From: Lachnospiraceae bacterium
Lineage (GTDB): Bacteria; Bacillota; Clostridia; Lachnospirales; Lachnospiraceae
DNA: 41,640 nt
Direction: 5' to 3'
Assembly: GCA_900751785.1 (NCBI GenBank)
Contig: CAADSM010000103.1
Coordinates: 1-41,640, forward strand
The translations under genes and the position numbers were made by a program. How positions within the stretch are numbered: position 1 is the stretch's first letter; each line of letters opens with the position of its first letter. Shown here piece after piece: positions 33,963 through 41,640 of the stretch. Under the pieces are notes generated by a model, which had not been told where the DNA came from, did not search any database, and saw only the letters and a list, made by a program, of their open reading frames with translations.

Positions 33963-34892
33963 CTATTCCGCCTCCCCGATTCCCAGATACCGCTTCAGCG
34001 CTTCCACATACAGCTCTCCCATCCGGCTCAGGATCGTGTTTTTTCTCACGATATAGCCAATCTCCATCGTGCTGTTGTGGTTTATCTCGTCATCCTGGAA
34101 CGGCACTGCCAGGAAATCATTGCCGTTCAGCTCATCGCAGATGATCCCCGAGCACAGCGTATATCCATTCAGCCCGATCATCAGGTTCAGCATCGTCGCC
34201 CTGTCGTTTGCGCGGATGATCTGAGGATAGTCATTTGTTGATAATATCTCCTCGGCGAGATAGAAGGAGCTGTTGTCCCCCTGCTCGAAAGCAAGACATG
34301 GATAGACTGCAAGCTGCCTGAAGGAGATCGACTCTTCTCCTGCAAGCGGGTGTCCTTTCCAGAGGTACACATACGCCTGGCAGTCGATCAGATGCCGGAA
34401 CTCCAGCCCCGCCGATCTCATCAGCTTCTCCAGGCTCTTCCGATTAAAATCAGACAGATAGAGCACTCCGATCTCACTCTTCATCGTACCGACGTCACTG
34501 ATCACTTCCGCCGTTCTCGTCTCGCGGATGGCGAACTCATACTTCGACATATCAAACTTTTTCGCCATATCCACGAATGCCTTAACTGCAAAAGAGTAAT
34601 GCTGGGTCGAGACTCCGAACTTTTTCTTGAGAGAGCCGTTCTTCCCATATCTCTCCATGATCCCCTCATACTGTCCGTACAGCTGCTTCGCGTACATGAG
34701 AAACTCCGCGCCGTCATTCGTCAGCGTCACACCTCTTCCGCTACGGTAGAACAGCGTGATCCCAAGCTCCTTCTCGAGCTCCTGGACCGCGCTGGTGAGC
34801 GAGGGCTGGGATACGTACAGCTGCTCAGCCGCCTTATTGATCGATCTTGCTTCCGCTATAGTGATGATGTAGTTTAACTGTGTTAAAGTCAT
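33963..34892 (-). CDS. LysR-family transcriptional regulator
   Basis: 309 residues. A winged helix-turn-helix at 1-65 (NYIITIAEARSINKAAEQL, then SQPSLTSAVQELEKELG) is followed by a LysR substrate-binding domain (about 90-300). The target and effector are unknown. The start at 34892 gives the family N-terminus MTLTQLNY with AAAGGAAAG upstream; the open frame ten codons earlier begins within the tsf terminator region. No divergent target gene exists: its neighbours are tsf upstream and the lipoprotein gene downstream, both on the same strand. Confidence 0.93.
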   Translation of the reverse strand: MTLTQLNYIITIAEARSINKAAEQLYVSQPSLTSAVQELEKELGITLFYRSGRGVTLTNDGAEFLMYAKQLYGQYEGIMERYGKNGSLKKKFGVSTQHYSFAVKAFVDMAKKFDMSKYEFAIRETRTAEVISDVGTMKSEIGVLYLSDFNRKSLEKLMRSAGLEFRHLIDCQAYVYLWKGHPLAGEESISFRQLAVYPCLAFEQGDNSSFYLAEEILSTNDYPQIIRANDRATMLNLMIGLNGYTLCSGIICDELNGNDFLAVPFQDDEINHNSTMEIGYIVRKNTILSRMGELYVEALKRYLGIGEAE

Positions 34893-34928
34893 TTTCTCTT
34901 TCCTTTTATCTCTTGCGCTCATCTACAG

Positions 34929-34956
34929 GAAAACCCGCAGGCTTTCGCCCGCGGGT
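34929..34956 (-). terminator. rpsB-tsf terminator
   Basis: A 10-bp GC-rich stem (34933-34942 with 34947-34956, one G-U) with a GAAA tetraloop on the transcript, followed by TTTTCC. It lies about 40 bases after the tsf stop and just before the LysR gene. Confidence 0.85.
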
Positions 34957-34995
34957 CCATTCATTCTGCTATAAAATTTATCGCAAAATCTGCTC

Positions 34996-35922
34996 TTAGT
35001 TTCCAGCCATCTGCGCTGCAACTTCTTCAGCAAAGTTCTCCTGCTTCTTCTCGATTCCTTCGCCAGTCTCAAAGCGTACGAACTTCTTAACTGTCACGTT
35101 GGCACCGTTCTCTTTTGCAACCTTTTCAACATATTTCGCAACTGTAAGGTCGCTGTCCTGAACGTATACCTGATCGAGCAGGCAGATCTCTTTCATCTCT
35201 TTGTTGAGACGTCCGATGATCATCTTCTCGATGATGTTCTCCGGCTTCTCCGGGTTCTCTTTCTTAGCCTGAGCAAGAAGGATCTCTTTCTCGTGATCCA
35301 TGAACTCCTGAGAAACTTCATCGCGGGAAACATACTTCGGAGACATAGCTGCTACCTGCATAGCTACGTTCTTCAGGCATGTTTTGATCTCATCGTTTAC
35401 TACATCTGTGTCTGCAACTACGAGAACACCGATGCGTCCGCCGCCGTGGATGTAGGATACAACACATCCGTTCTCAGCGCTTACCTTCTCGAATCTTCTG
35501 ATGTTCAGGTTTTCTCCGATCACTGCGATCTTCTCAACCAGAGCATCCTTTACTGTCTTGGAAGCGTCTGCTGCCCATGCCTCTGCCATGAATGCATCCA
35601 TGTCAGCTGCATCGGAATCAGCGATCTGATTTACAACTGCCTCAACAAATCCCTGGAACTCATCGTTCTTTGCAACAAAGTCTGTCTCAGAATTTACCTC
35701 AACGATCGCTGCCAGCTTATCATCTCTGACAACAGTCTTAACGATACCCTCTGCGGCAATTCTTCCGGCCTTCTTCTCTGCCTTAGCCTGTCCGTTCTTT
35801 CTCAGGAACTCAACAGCGGCATCCATATCGCCGTTCGTCTCTGTAAGAGCTTTCTTGCAGTCCATCATGCCTGCGCCTGTCATTTCTCTTAATTCTTTTA
35901 CCATTCCTGCTGTGATTGCCAT
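34996..35922 (-). CDS. tsf: Translation elongation factor Ts
   Basis: 308 residues. Guanine nucleotide exchange factor for EF-Tu. The UBA-like N-terminus (1-55) has the signature LREMTGAGMMDCKKAL, and the core contains the TDFVAKND motif, which contacts EF-Tu. It is 27 bp after rpsB with a GGAGGAAA site, the universal rpsB-tsf pair, and is closed by its own terminator instead of running into pyrH. Confidence 0.98.
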   Translation of the reverse strand: MAITAGMVKELREMTGAGMMDCKKALTETNGDMDAAVEFLRKNGQAKAEKKAGRIAAEGIVKTVVRDDKLAAIVEVNSETDFVAKNDEFQGFVEAVVNQIADSDAADMDAFMAEAWAADASKTVKDALVEKIAVIGENLNIRRFEKVSAENGCVVSYIHGGGRIGVLVVADTDVVNDEIKTCLKNVAMQVAAMSPKYVSRDEVSQEFMDHEKEILLAQAKKENPEKPENIIEKMIIGRLNKEMKEICLLDQVYVQDSDLTVAKYVEKVAKENGANVTVKKFVRFETGEGIEKKQENFAEEVAAQMAGN

Positions 35923-35949
35923 GATAAATTTCCTCCATTAAATAAGATA

Positions 35950-36708
35950 TTACTCTTCTACAGCCTCTTCAGCTTCCTCTGCTGTCTCAACAGCTTCCTC
36001 TTCGTAATACTCTTCCTCGCCTGTCGCGCCCTGGTTTGCCTCGATAACAGCGTCTGCCATCTTGGAAACGATCAGCTTAACGGCTCTGATCGCATCGTCG
36101 TTACCCGGGATCACGTAGTCAAGCTCTTCCGGATCACAGTTTGTATCACAGATACCGATCAGAGTGATTCCAAGTGTATGAGCTTCCTGTACGCAGATTC
36201 TCTCCTTCTTCGGATCAACTACGAAGATCGCATCCGGCAGTCTCTTCATCTCTTTGATACCGCCAAGGTTCTTCTCCAGCTTAGCCCACTCCTTTTTCAG
36301 AGCGATAACTTCCTTCTTCGGAAGTACGTCGAATGTGCCGTCCTCTGACATAGCCTCGATCTCTTTGAGACGTTTTACACGGCTCTGGATCGTCTTGAAG
36401 TTTGTGAGCATACCGCCCAGCCATCTCTCGTTTACATAGAACATTCCGCAGCGCTCTGCCTCTGTCTTGATGGCATCCTGAGCCTGTTTCTTTGTTCCAA
36501 CGAAAAGGATCGTGCCGCCCTCTGCAGCGATGTCAGAAACAGCTTTATATGCATCGTCAACCATTCCTACAGATTTCTGCAGGTCGATGATGTAAATACC
36601 ATTTCTCTCTGTGTAGATGTACGGAGCCATCTTAGGGTTCCATCTTCTTGTCTGGTGTCCGAAATGTACACCGGCTTCCAATAACTGCTTCATTGAAATA
36701 ACGCTCAT
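35950..36708 (-). CDS. rpsB: 30S ribosomal protein S2
   Basis: 252 residues from the ATG at 36708, which has GGAGGAAAG upstream and gives the conserved start with [19 protein letters not shown]. The open frame extends 52 codons further but only through the leader. The S2 core ([20 protein letters not shown]) is complete. The protein ends in a very acidic Glu-rich tail of about 30 residues, common in Clostridia. A clear promoter and a structured leader precede it. Confidence 0.98.
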   Translation of the reverse strand: MSVISMKQLLEAGVHFGHQTRRWNPKMAPYIYTERNGIYIIDLQKSVGMVDDAYKAVSDIAAEGGTILFVGTKKQAQDAIKTEAERCGMFYVNERWLGGMLTNFKTIQSRVKRLKEIEAMSEDGTFDVLPKKEVIALKKEWAKLEKNLGGIKEMKRLPDAIFVVDPKKERICVQEAHTLGITLIGICDTNCDPEELDYVIPGNDDAIRAVKLIVSKMADAVIEANQGATGEEEYYEEEAVETAEEAEEAVEE

Positions 36709-36739
36709 GTTTCTTTCCTCCATTTGGTTTTCCTTCTTC

Positions 36740-36810
36740 CGTATGTTTTGTTCTTCCCTGAGACCGTCCGGAATTTCCGGCTTGGGCACCTTCAGGAAAA
36801 TCCACATACG
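36740..36810 (-). ncRNA. Structured rpsB leader, candidate S2 autoregulatory RNA
   Basis: Three nested stems can form in the transcript: CGTATGT (36810-36804) with ACATACG (36746-36740), TTCCTGA (36798-36792) with TCAGGGAA (36761-36754, one bulged G), and CCGGAA (36780-36775) with TTCCGG (36773-36768) around one base, which in practice would open to a slightly larger loop. The element lies between the promoter and the ribosome site. Ribosomal protein leaders often bind their own product; a role for S2 here is inferred. Confidence 0.55.
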
Positions 36811-36830
36811 TGTTTTTTCGCAACGTGTGT

Positions 36831-36859
36831 AGTATATCACAGAAATATCCTGTTGGCAA
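36831..36859 (-). promoter_or_regulatory. rpsB promoter
   Basis: Minus strand TTGCCA (36859-36854), a 17-bp spacer and TATACT (36836-36831). The leader is about 116 nt. The promoter directly follows the terminator of the upstream NlpC/P60 gene. Confidence 0.75.
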
Positions 36860-36861
36860 GA

Positions 36862-36899
36862 CAAAAAAGAGGAAAAGCCTCCGCGTTCCCGCGAAGGCT
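36862..36899 (-). terminator. Terminator of the first NlpC/P60 gene
   Basis: A 10-bp stem (36876-36885 with 36890-36899, one G-U) with a GGAA loop on the transcript, then TTTTCCTCTTTTTT on the minus strand. It lies about 38 bases after the stop. Confidence 0.9.
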
Positions 36900-36937
36900 C
36901 TGTCTTTTCTATTCAGCTCAACGGATGCCGGACCGGA

Positions 36938-37996
36938 TCAGCCGCCGTAGCGCACATAGATCATGCCTCTCTGGACAGGTCCTGTGATGACTCCCACGCC
37001 TTCTGTTGCCGCGTGGATCATCATTCCGCCTCCTATGTAAATACCGCAGTGTCCGTTTCCTACGCAGACATCTCCCGGCTGCGGATTGCTCACTCTCGGC
37101 CATCCCATAAATGTTGTTGTATTGCCGAGTCTCACATACCGTCCAGTCAGACAGTAGCTTACAAGACCGGAACAGTCGAATGCTCCCGGGCTGCATGCGC
37201 CCCATACATAGTCGGCGCCAAGACAGCTCTGCGCTCTTGCAACCACAGCGCTTCCGCTTGTATTCGGGATGCTGTCTCCGCTGCTTGAAGAACCGCCGCC
37301 TGTCGTTATATTGCTTCCGCCCTGCTGTTCCTGTTCCTGCTGCCTTGCAGCTTCTGCAGCCGCACGCTGACGCGCCTCTTCTTCCTCCTGAGCCTTTCTT
37401 GCAGCCTCCTGGATCATATCGTCCAGATTCTCGATCTCAGCACTCTTCTCCTCGATCGTAGTGCTCATCTCTGCCTGCTGCGCCTGGTACTCAGCCTGTG
37501 CAGCTTCCAGATCGTCCTGCTTTTCCTCAAGGGAAGTCTTAAGCTCCTTTACCTTCTCCGTCGTAGCCACATACTCTTCCAGCTTTTCTCTGTCATAATT
37601 ATGTACCTGCTGTGAATATTCAGCCTGGCTCAGCATACCGGACATATCACCGGAGGACAACACCTTTTCCAGGTCAGCAGAGCCTGTCCCCGCCTCGTAC
37701 ATATACTTGATACGGAGCTTCATCGCTTCATACTGTTCCTGCTCGTCCTCTTCTGCCTGCTTGAGATCTTCCTCCGTCTGCGTGATCTCCTGTCCTGTTG
37801 AGATCAGCTCATCTTCAAGATCTGACATCTTCTGCATAAGGGTGTTGAGCTGAGACTGGAGGTCTTCCACTTCACTCTGCACATCTTCCTTCTGCTGTTT
37901 CAGATCATCCACTTCATCCGCCAGAACAGGCGTCACAGTAAGTGTACAGGCAAGTGCTGCCGCCAGAAGCACAGTAGCCGCTTTTCTAAATTTCAT
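36938..37996 (-). CDS. Secreted NlpC/P60 peptidoglycan hydrolase with coiled coil (paralogue A)
   Basis: 352 residues: signal peptide (1-26, cut after VLADE-type site), a long coiled coil (about 28-225) of the PcsB/CwlO type, a Gly/Ser linker (226-247), and an NlpC/P60 endopeptidase domain (250-352). The catalytic set is Cys275 (FDCSGLV), His316 (GNGHCGIYI) and His328 (MIHAA). Such proteins cut peptide cross-links outside the cell and are often gated by FtsEX through the coiled coil. It has its own promoter and terminator and is a close paralogue of the next gene upstream: the first 200 residues align almost without gaps, while the linkers and the ends of the catalytic domains differ. Confidence 0.93.
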   Translation of the reverse strand: MKFRKAATVLLAAALACTLTVTPVLADEVDDLKQQKEDVQSEVEDLQSQLNTLMQKMSDLEDELISTGQEITQTEEDLKQAEEDEQEQYEAMKLRIKYMYEAGTGSADLEKVLSSGDMSGMLSQAEYSQQVHNYDREKLEEYVATTEKVKELKTSLEEKQDDLEAAQAEYQAQQAEMSTTIEEKSAEIENLDDMIQEAARKAQEEEEARQRAAAEAARQQEQEQQGGSNITTGGGSSSSGDSIPNTSGSAVVARAQSCLGADYVWGACSPGAFDCSGLVSYCLTGRYVRLGNTTTFMGWPRVSNPQPGDVCVGNGHCGIYIGGGMMIHAATEGVGVITGPVQRGMIYVRYGG

Positions 37997-38048
37997 TTTT
38001 TCACCAATCCTTATTTTTTATCTATGTCCCCACACACATGCATCATCT

Positions 38049-38076
38049 TACAACAAAAGAGCTTCCATTTCAACAG
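38049..38076 (-). promoter_or_regulatory. Conserved 28-nt leader element, copy A
   Basis: This 28-bp block in the 5' untranslated region of paralogue A matches the block at 39495-39522 in 23 of 28 positions, although most of the surrounding leader has diverged. This suggests selection on RNA or DNA sequence. Confidence 0.5.
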
Positions 38077-38136
38077 TCTTCTGCGAAAACTTTCATGTCG
38101 GGAGACTTTAAACCACAATCTTCTTAATCCTTTATG

Positions 38137-38189
38137 ATTATAATAAATCCATCAGGATTTTTCAATACATTTTTAACATTTTCGTAATA
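38137..38189 (-). promoter_or_regulatory. Promoter and upstream box of NlpC/P60 paralogue A
   Basis: Minus strand TTGAAA (38165-38160), a 17-bp spacer and a perfect TATAAT (38142-38137). The 30 bp including and upstream of the -35 (38160-38189) match the same place before paralogue B in 26 of 30 positions, so a regulator probably binds here. WalR is a candidate because it controls such hydrolases in Bacilli, but its TGTWAH-N5-TGTWAH box is not clearly present. Confidence 0.7.
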
Positions 38190-38210
38190 TTTCACATTTT
38201 ACGTTAATCT

Positions 38211-38249
38211 TTGTAAAGAAAGGACCGCCGCGCTGCCGCGGCGATCCTT
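38211..38249 (-). terminator. Terminator of the second NlpC/P60 gene
   Basis: A 13-bp stem (38220-38232 with 38237-38249, one G-U on the transcript), then a T-rich tract TTTCTTTAC on the minus strand. It lies about 27 bases after the stop. Confidence 0.85.
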
Positions 38250-38276
38250 CCTGAATGTCCGTTTCTCTTTATACTG

Positions 38277-39446
38277 TTAATATCTGATATAATAGGTAGC
38301 CCGTACGTTGCTCACACAGATCGGAACCCCATCCTGCTGTGCCTCGATCATCTTGCCATCTCCAATATAGATCGCCACATGTCCCGGCGTCCAGCAGATG
38401 TCACCCGGTCTCGGATCACTCACTATCGTTCCGCTGTTTTTAATAGAGGTACTCTGCCGTGGAATAGAAATTCCCGCCTGCGCATAGCACCACTGCACCA
38501 GCCCTGAGCAGTCAAATGAGACGTAAGGGATCTGTGTTCCCCACACATATGTAGCCTTTCCGACCTGGGACCATGCTGCCGACACAATGATATCTGCCGC
38601 ACTCTGGTTATAATCAGGTGTGAACGTCGGCGTGCTCGGTGTACTTCCACTGTTATCTGCAGGAGGAGTGGATGGTTCCGGCGCTGGCGTCTCAGGCTTT
38701 GATGTATGGTTGTTATCCGATGTTCCGCCTTCCGGCTTCTGGGTCGTCGTGTTTACGGAATCAGATGTCTTGCCTCCCGTCGTACCGCTCTGCTTCGCGG
38801 CCTCTTCCTCGGCTTTCTTTCTCGCCGCTTCCTCTTCAGCCGCTTTTTTGACAGCTGCCTGAAGCTGGTCATCCAGGTTCGCGACCTCTGCGCTCTTCTC
38901 CGTGATCGTGGTATTCAGCTCTTCCTGCTGGGCCGCAAACTCAGTCTGCGTTTTCTTAAGATCGTCCATCTTTGTCTCCAGGGCATCCTGAAGGTCCTCC
39001 ACCTTCTGGACCGTATCGGCATACTCCTGAAGCTTTTCGCGGTCATATGTATGTACCTGCTGAGTATACTCAGCCTGCGTCAGCATACCGGAGATACTGC
39101 CGGTTGTCATCACCTTTTCCACCGCCGCAGCACCGCTTCCGGCTTCATACATATATTTTATACGAAGCTTCATCGCTTCATACTGCTCGGCTTCATCCTC
39201 CTGAGCCGTCTTGAGATCCTCCTCCGTCTGAACGATCTCTTCACCCGTCGTGATCAGATCATTCTCCAGTTCCGTGATCTTCGACATCAGACTGTTCAGC
39301 TGTGACTGGAGGCTGTTCACCTCATCCTCTGCCGCCTCTTTCTGCTCTTCCAGCTTATCCACATCATCTGCAAAAACAGGGGTCACAGTTAACGAACACG
39401 TCAATACCGCTGCAAGAAGAACAGCTGCCGCTTTCCTAAATTTCAT
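38277..39446 (-). CDS. Secreted NlpC/P60 peptidoglycan hydrolase with coiled coil (paralogue B)
   Basis: 389 residues: signal peptide (1-26), a PcsB/CwlO-like coiled coil (about 28-218), a Thr/Pro/Ser-rich linker of about 65 residues (220-285) that may span the wall, and an NlpC/P60 domain (286-389). Cys313 (FDCSGLV) and His356 (TPGHVAIYI) are in place. The third polar position holds Glu368 (MIEAQ) where paralogue A has His. It is arranged head to tail with paralogue A but is a separate transcription unit with its own promoter and terminator. The linker is longer and more proline-rich than in paralogue A. Confidence 0.93.
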   Translation of the reverse strand: MKFRKAAAVLLAAVLTCSLTVTPVFADDVDKLEEQKEAAEDEVNSLQSQLNSLMSKITELENDLITTGEEIVQTEEDLKTAQEDEAEQYEAMKLRIKYMYEAGSGAAAVEKVMTTGSISGMLTQAEYTQQVHTYDREKLQEYADTVQKVEDLQDALETKMDDLKKTQTEFAAQQEELNTTITEKSAEVANLDDQLQAAVKKAAEEEAARKKAEEEAAKQSGTTGGKTSDSVNTTTQKPEGGTSDNNHTSKPETPAPEPSTPPADNSGSTPSTPTFTPDYNQSAADIIVSAAWSQVGKATYVWGTQIPYVSFDCSGLVQWCYAQAGISIPRQSTSIKNSGTIVSDPRPGDICWTPGHVAIYIGDGKMIEAQQDGVPICVSNVRATYYIRY

Positions 39447-39494
39447 CTTTCCACCGATCCTTTTTCTTCAGAACTCCATGTATCCGTTATATAC

Positions 39495-39522
39495 TACAAC
39501 ATAAAAGCATCGTTTTCAACAG
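39495..39522 (-). promoter_or_regulatory. Conserved 28-nt leader element, copy B
   Basis: The counterpart of the block at 38049-38076, 23 of 28 identical, at a similar distance from the start codon. Confidence 0.5.
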
Positions 39523-39579
39523 CCTTCGCCAAAAAAGATTTTACAGACTGATAAATCCTGCTTTTTCCGCATATATTAA

Positions 39580-39633
39580 ATTATATATCAGACCGCTCGT
39601 GTTTTTCAATGTATTTTTAACACTTTTGTAATA
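39580..39633 (-). promoter_or_regulatory. Promoter and upstream box of NlpC/P60 paralogue B
   Basis: Minus strand TTGAAA (39609-39604), an 18-bp spacer and a perfect TATAAT (39585-39580). The box at 39604-39633 is the copy of 38160-38189. The promoter begins just past the end of gltD. Confidence 0.7.
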
Positions 39634-39658
39634 AGTACGGACTGCGCAGCCCTTCCAT

Positions 39659-41158
39659 TCACTGTACCGAGAGATTCGTGTAGCCCATCAGGCTTTCATC
39701 CACCTCCCGCGCGGCTTCCCGTCCTTCCCGGATCGCCCACACGACGAGGGACTGCCCTCTGTGCATATCTCCTGCAGTAAAGACATGCTTCACATTTGTG
39801 GCATAATGCCCCGGCTCTGTCAGGACGTTCGTCCGTCCATTCACCTCCACGCCGAAGGCTTTCGTGACATAGCTCTCGCTTCCAAGGAACCCTGCGGCGA
39901 TGAGGACCAGATCCGCATCCACCGTATATTCGCTTCCCGGGATCTCCGCCATCACCATCCTGCCGGTAGCTTCATCCTTCCTGCTCTCCAGCTTCACAAG
40001 GACAGCCTTGCAGAGCTTCCCTTTCTTGTCCTTAACGAACTCCTTCACCGTCGTTGTGTAGACGCGCGGATCGCTTCCGAACACAGCGATCGCCTCCTGC
40101 TGGCCATAGTCTGTCTTACACACCTTCGGCCACTCCGGCCACGGATTCGTCTCCGTCCTCTCATCCGGCGCCTTCGGCATCATCTCCAACTGGACGACAG
40201 ATTTTGCCCCATGGCGGATCGAGGTGCCCACACAGTCATTTCCCGTATCTCCGCCGCCGATCACGATAACGTTCTTTCCCTTCGCAGAGATGTAGGATCC
40301 GCTTTTGAGCTTCATGTCGTTCGCCCAGAGCGCCTTCGTCGTCGACTTTAAGAAATCCACGGCAAAATAAATTCCCTCCGCATCTCTTCCCGGCGCCTTG
40401 ATGTCTCTCGGGTTCGATGCGCCGCAGGCGAGGATGACACGGTCGTACTCTTTGAGGATCTGCGCCGCCTTGACGTCTTTCCCAACATTGCACCCCGTCC
40501 GGAACTCAATGCCTTCCTCCTCCAGGATCGAGAGCTTCCTGTCTATGATCTGCTTCTCCAGCTTCATATTCGGGATCCCATAGCGGAGCAGGCCTCCCGC
40601 CTTGTCCTCCCGCTCGAACACAGTCACCGAATGGCCTCTGCGGTTCAGAAGATCAGCGGCTGCAAGGCCGGACGGCCCGGAACCGATGACCGCCACCTTT
40701 TTGCCGGTGCGGACTTTCGGCGGACGTGCCTTCGCATATCCCATCTCATATGCATTCTCTATGATCGCGTACTCATTGCTCTTCGTCGCCACCGGCTCCT
40801 GGTTCAGCCCACAGGTACAGGCGTTTTCACAGAGCGCCGGACATACCCTGGATGTAAATTCCGGGAAATTGTTCGTCTTGACAAGCCGGTGATACGCTTC
40901 CTCCCAGTTGCCGTTGTAGATCAGGTCATTCCACTCCGGCACCAGATTGTGGAGAGGACAGCCGCTCGCCATCCCCATCAGGTTCTGGCCGGACTGGCAG
41001 AACGGCACGCCGCATGCCATGCAGCGCGCGCCCTGGACCTCCTGTTCTTCTTTGGACAGAGGCGTATAGAACTCATTGAAATGCTGAATCCTCTCGAGGG
41101 GCTGTTCCGCCGTCTTGTCCTGTCTCGCATATTCCATAAATCCTGTTGGTTTTCCCAC
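39659..41158 (-). CDS. gltD: Glutamate synthase small subunit
   Basis: 499 residues. It carries electrons from NAD(P)H through FAD and iron-sulfur centres to GltB for glutamate formation. An N-terminal ferredoxin-like region has cysteine clusters (CMACGVPFC near 46-54, and SGCPLHN, then CPALCENACTCG around 108-117) for two 4Fe-4S centres. The FAD loop is VIGSGPSGLAAA (about 155-166), and a second nucleotide loop is VIGGGDTGND (about 300-309). It starts 12 bp after gltB, with AGGAGG before the ATG, so it is in a gltBD operon. Confidence 0.96.
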   Translation of the reverse strand: MGKPTGFMEYARQDKTAEQPLERIQHFNEFYTPLSKEEQEVQGARCMACGVPFCQSGQNLMGMASGCPLHNLVPEWNDLIYNGNWEEAYHRLVKTNNFPEFTSRVCPALCENACTCGLNQEPVATKSNEYAIIENAYEMGYAKARPPKVRTGKKVAVIGSGPSGLAAADLLNRRGHSVTVFEREDKAGGLLRYGIPNMKLEKQIIDRKLSILEEEGIEFRTGCNVGKDVKAAQILKEYDRVILACGASNPRDIKAPGRDAEGIYFAVDFLKSTTKALWANDMKLKSGSYISAKGKNVIVIGGGDTGNDCVGTSIRHGAKSVVQLEMMPKAPDERTETNPWPEWPKVCKTDYGQQEAIAVFGSDPRVYTTTVKEFVKDKKGKLCKAVLVKLESRKDEATGRMVMAEIPGSEYTVDADLVLIAAGFLGSESYVTKAFGVEVNGRTNVLTEPGHYATNVKHVFTAGDMHRGQSLVVWAIREGREAAREVDESLMGYTNLSVQ

Positions 41159-41170
41159 TTTTACCGCCTC

Positions 41171-41640
41171 CTATCTTCCATTCTTGATCTTGTTGAACGC
41201 TTCGATCTTCGCCTTCTCACGGCTCAGGCCTTTTTCTTCCATCTGGATGATGGCAGCCATCATCTTCTCATAGTCTTCCGGTATGATCTTCTTGAACTTC
41301 GGAAGATAATCCTTGAAGTTGTCGAGGATCTCTTTTCCGATCTCGGAGTTCGTGTAGGACACATGTTCCTGGATCATGCTCTTAAGCTCCTGCACGTCGT
41401 ACTTGTCTGTCACCCGCTCGATATTGACCATATCCTTGTTGACCTTCATATACAGGCGGCTGTCCATATCAAGTACATAGGCAGTTCCGCCGCTCATGCC
41501 TGCCGCAAAGTTCTTTCCTACCTGGCCGAGGATCACGACGCATCCTCCGGTCATATATTCGCATCCGTGGTCGCCGACGCCTTCCACGACAGCTCTCACT
41601 CCGGAGTTGCGGACGCAGACCCTCTCGCCTGCCACACCGG
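41171..41640 (-). CDS. gltB: Glutamate synthase large subunit, C-terminal part (truncated by window edge)
   Basis: The last 156 or so codons are inside the window and the frame is open to the edge. The segment has the end of the GXGXG beta-helix domain (AGERVCVRNSGVRAVVEG, GDHGCEYMTGG, GMSGGTAYV) that closes class 2 GltB, then an alpha-helical tail. GltB takes the amide of glutamine and makes two glutamates from 2-oxoglutarate. The catalytic and FMN-binding parts lie to the right of the window. Confidence 0.96.
   Translation of the reverse strand, partial: GVAGERVCVRNSGVRAVVEGVGDHGCEYMTGGCVVILGQVGKNFAAGMSGGTAYVLDMDSRLYMKVNKDMVNIERVTDKYDVQELKSMIQEHVSYTNSEIGKEILDNFKDYLPKFKKIIPEDYEKMMAAIIQMEEKGLSREKAKIEAFNKIKNGR

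Noticed and set aside
38160..38189. WalR (YycF) binding site upstream of the NlpC/P60 genes
   Set aside because: TGT-containing hexamers occur, but not in the direct-repeat spacing of five bases that defines the WalR box. The conserved box is reported without a named regulator.

Overview
The window looks like chromosomal DNA of a Gram-positive, spore-forming gut anaerobe of the Clostridia, most likely a mucin-associated Lachnospiraceae member of the Ruminococcus torques/gnavus, Mediterraneibacter or Dorea type. This is inferred from gene content only: moderate GC, strong GGAGG ribosome sites, a GH101 mucin O-glycanase with FIVAR repeats and a VKTGD-type sortase signal, meso-diaminopimelate dehydrogenase, PdaA- and SleC-like spore cortex proteins and a Bce-type peptide sensing module. 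No phage, insertion sequence, CRISPR array, rRNA or tRNA was seen. Most genes are on the minus strand; aroF, aroB and pdaA are on the plus strand.

Layout. 0-1.6 kb: start of carB and all of carA (pyrimidine/arginine supply) with a clear promoter and leader hairpin. 1.7-4.4 kb: a membrane-anchored transglutaminase-like protein and a SleC-like cortex protein. 4.4-9.7 kb: the essential translation/envelope cluster pyrH-frr-uppS-cdsA-dxr-rseP, with a strong hairpin between frr and uppS. 9.6-12.5 kb: a ClC Cl-/H+ exchanger with a TrkA-C domain, and lrgAB. 12.5-14.8 kb: aroF and aroB. 14.8-17.7 kb: a VanH-like D-2-hydroxyacid dehydrogenase, a Cof-type HAD phosphatase and the divergent pdaA. 17.8-25.2 kb: the 2241-residue cell-wall GH101 enzyme and its long upstream region. 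25.2-27.0 kb: ddh and araD. 27.1-31.9 kb: a Bce-type two-component system and ABC transporter with a candidate response-regulator site. 31.9-34.9 kb: a hexapeptide acetyltransferase, a lipoprotein of unknown function behind a BlaI/CopY-like operator, and a LysR regulator. 35.0-36.9 kb: rpsB-tsf with a structured leader. 36.9-39.6 kb: two paralogous secreted NlpC/P60 hydrolases with matching promoters and leaders. 39.6 kb to the end: gltD and the C-terminus of gltB.

How it fits together. Much of the window serves the cell envelope: undecaprenyl carrier (dxr, uppS), phospholipid (cdsA), meso-DAP (ddh), peptidoglycan hydrolases (two NlpC/P60), cortex modification and lysis (pdaA, SleC-like), envelope stress or peptide resistance (Bce module) and surface glycan harvesting (GH101). 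rpsB-tsf and pyrH-frr-uppS-cdsA-dxr-rseP, normally one block in Firmicutes, are separated here by about 25 kb. The most interesting unexplained signals are the three nested stems in the rpsB leader, the 9-2-9 palindrome over the lipoprotein promoter, the twin promoters and leader elements of the NlpC/P60 pair, the Bce operator and the frr/uppS hairpin.
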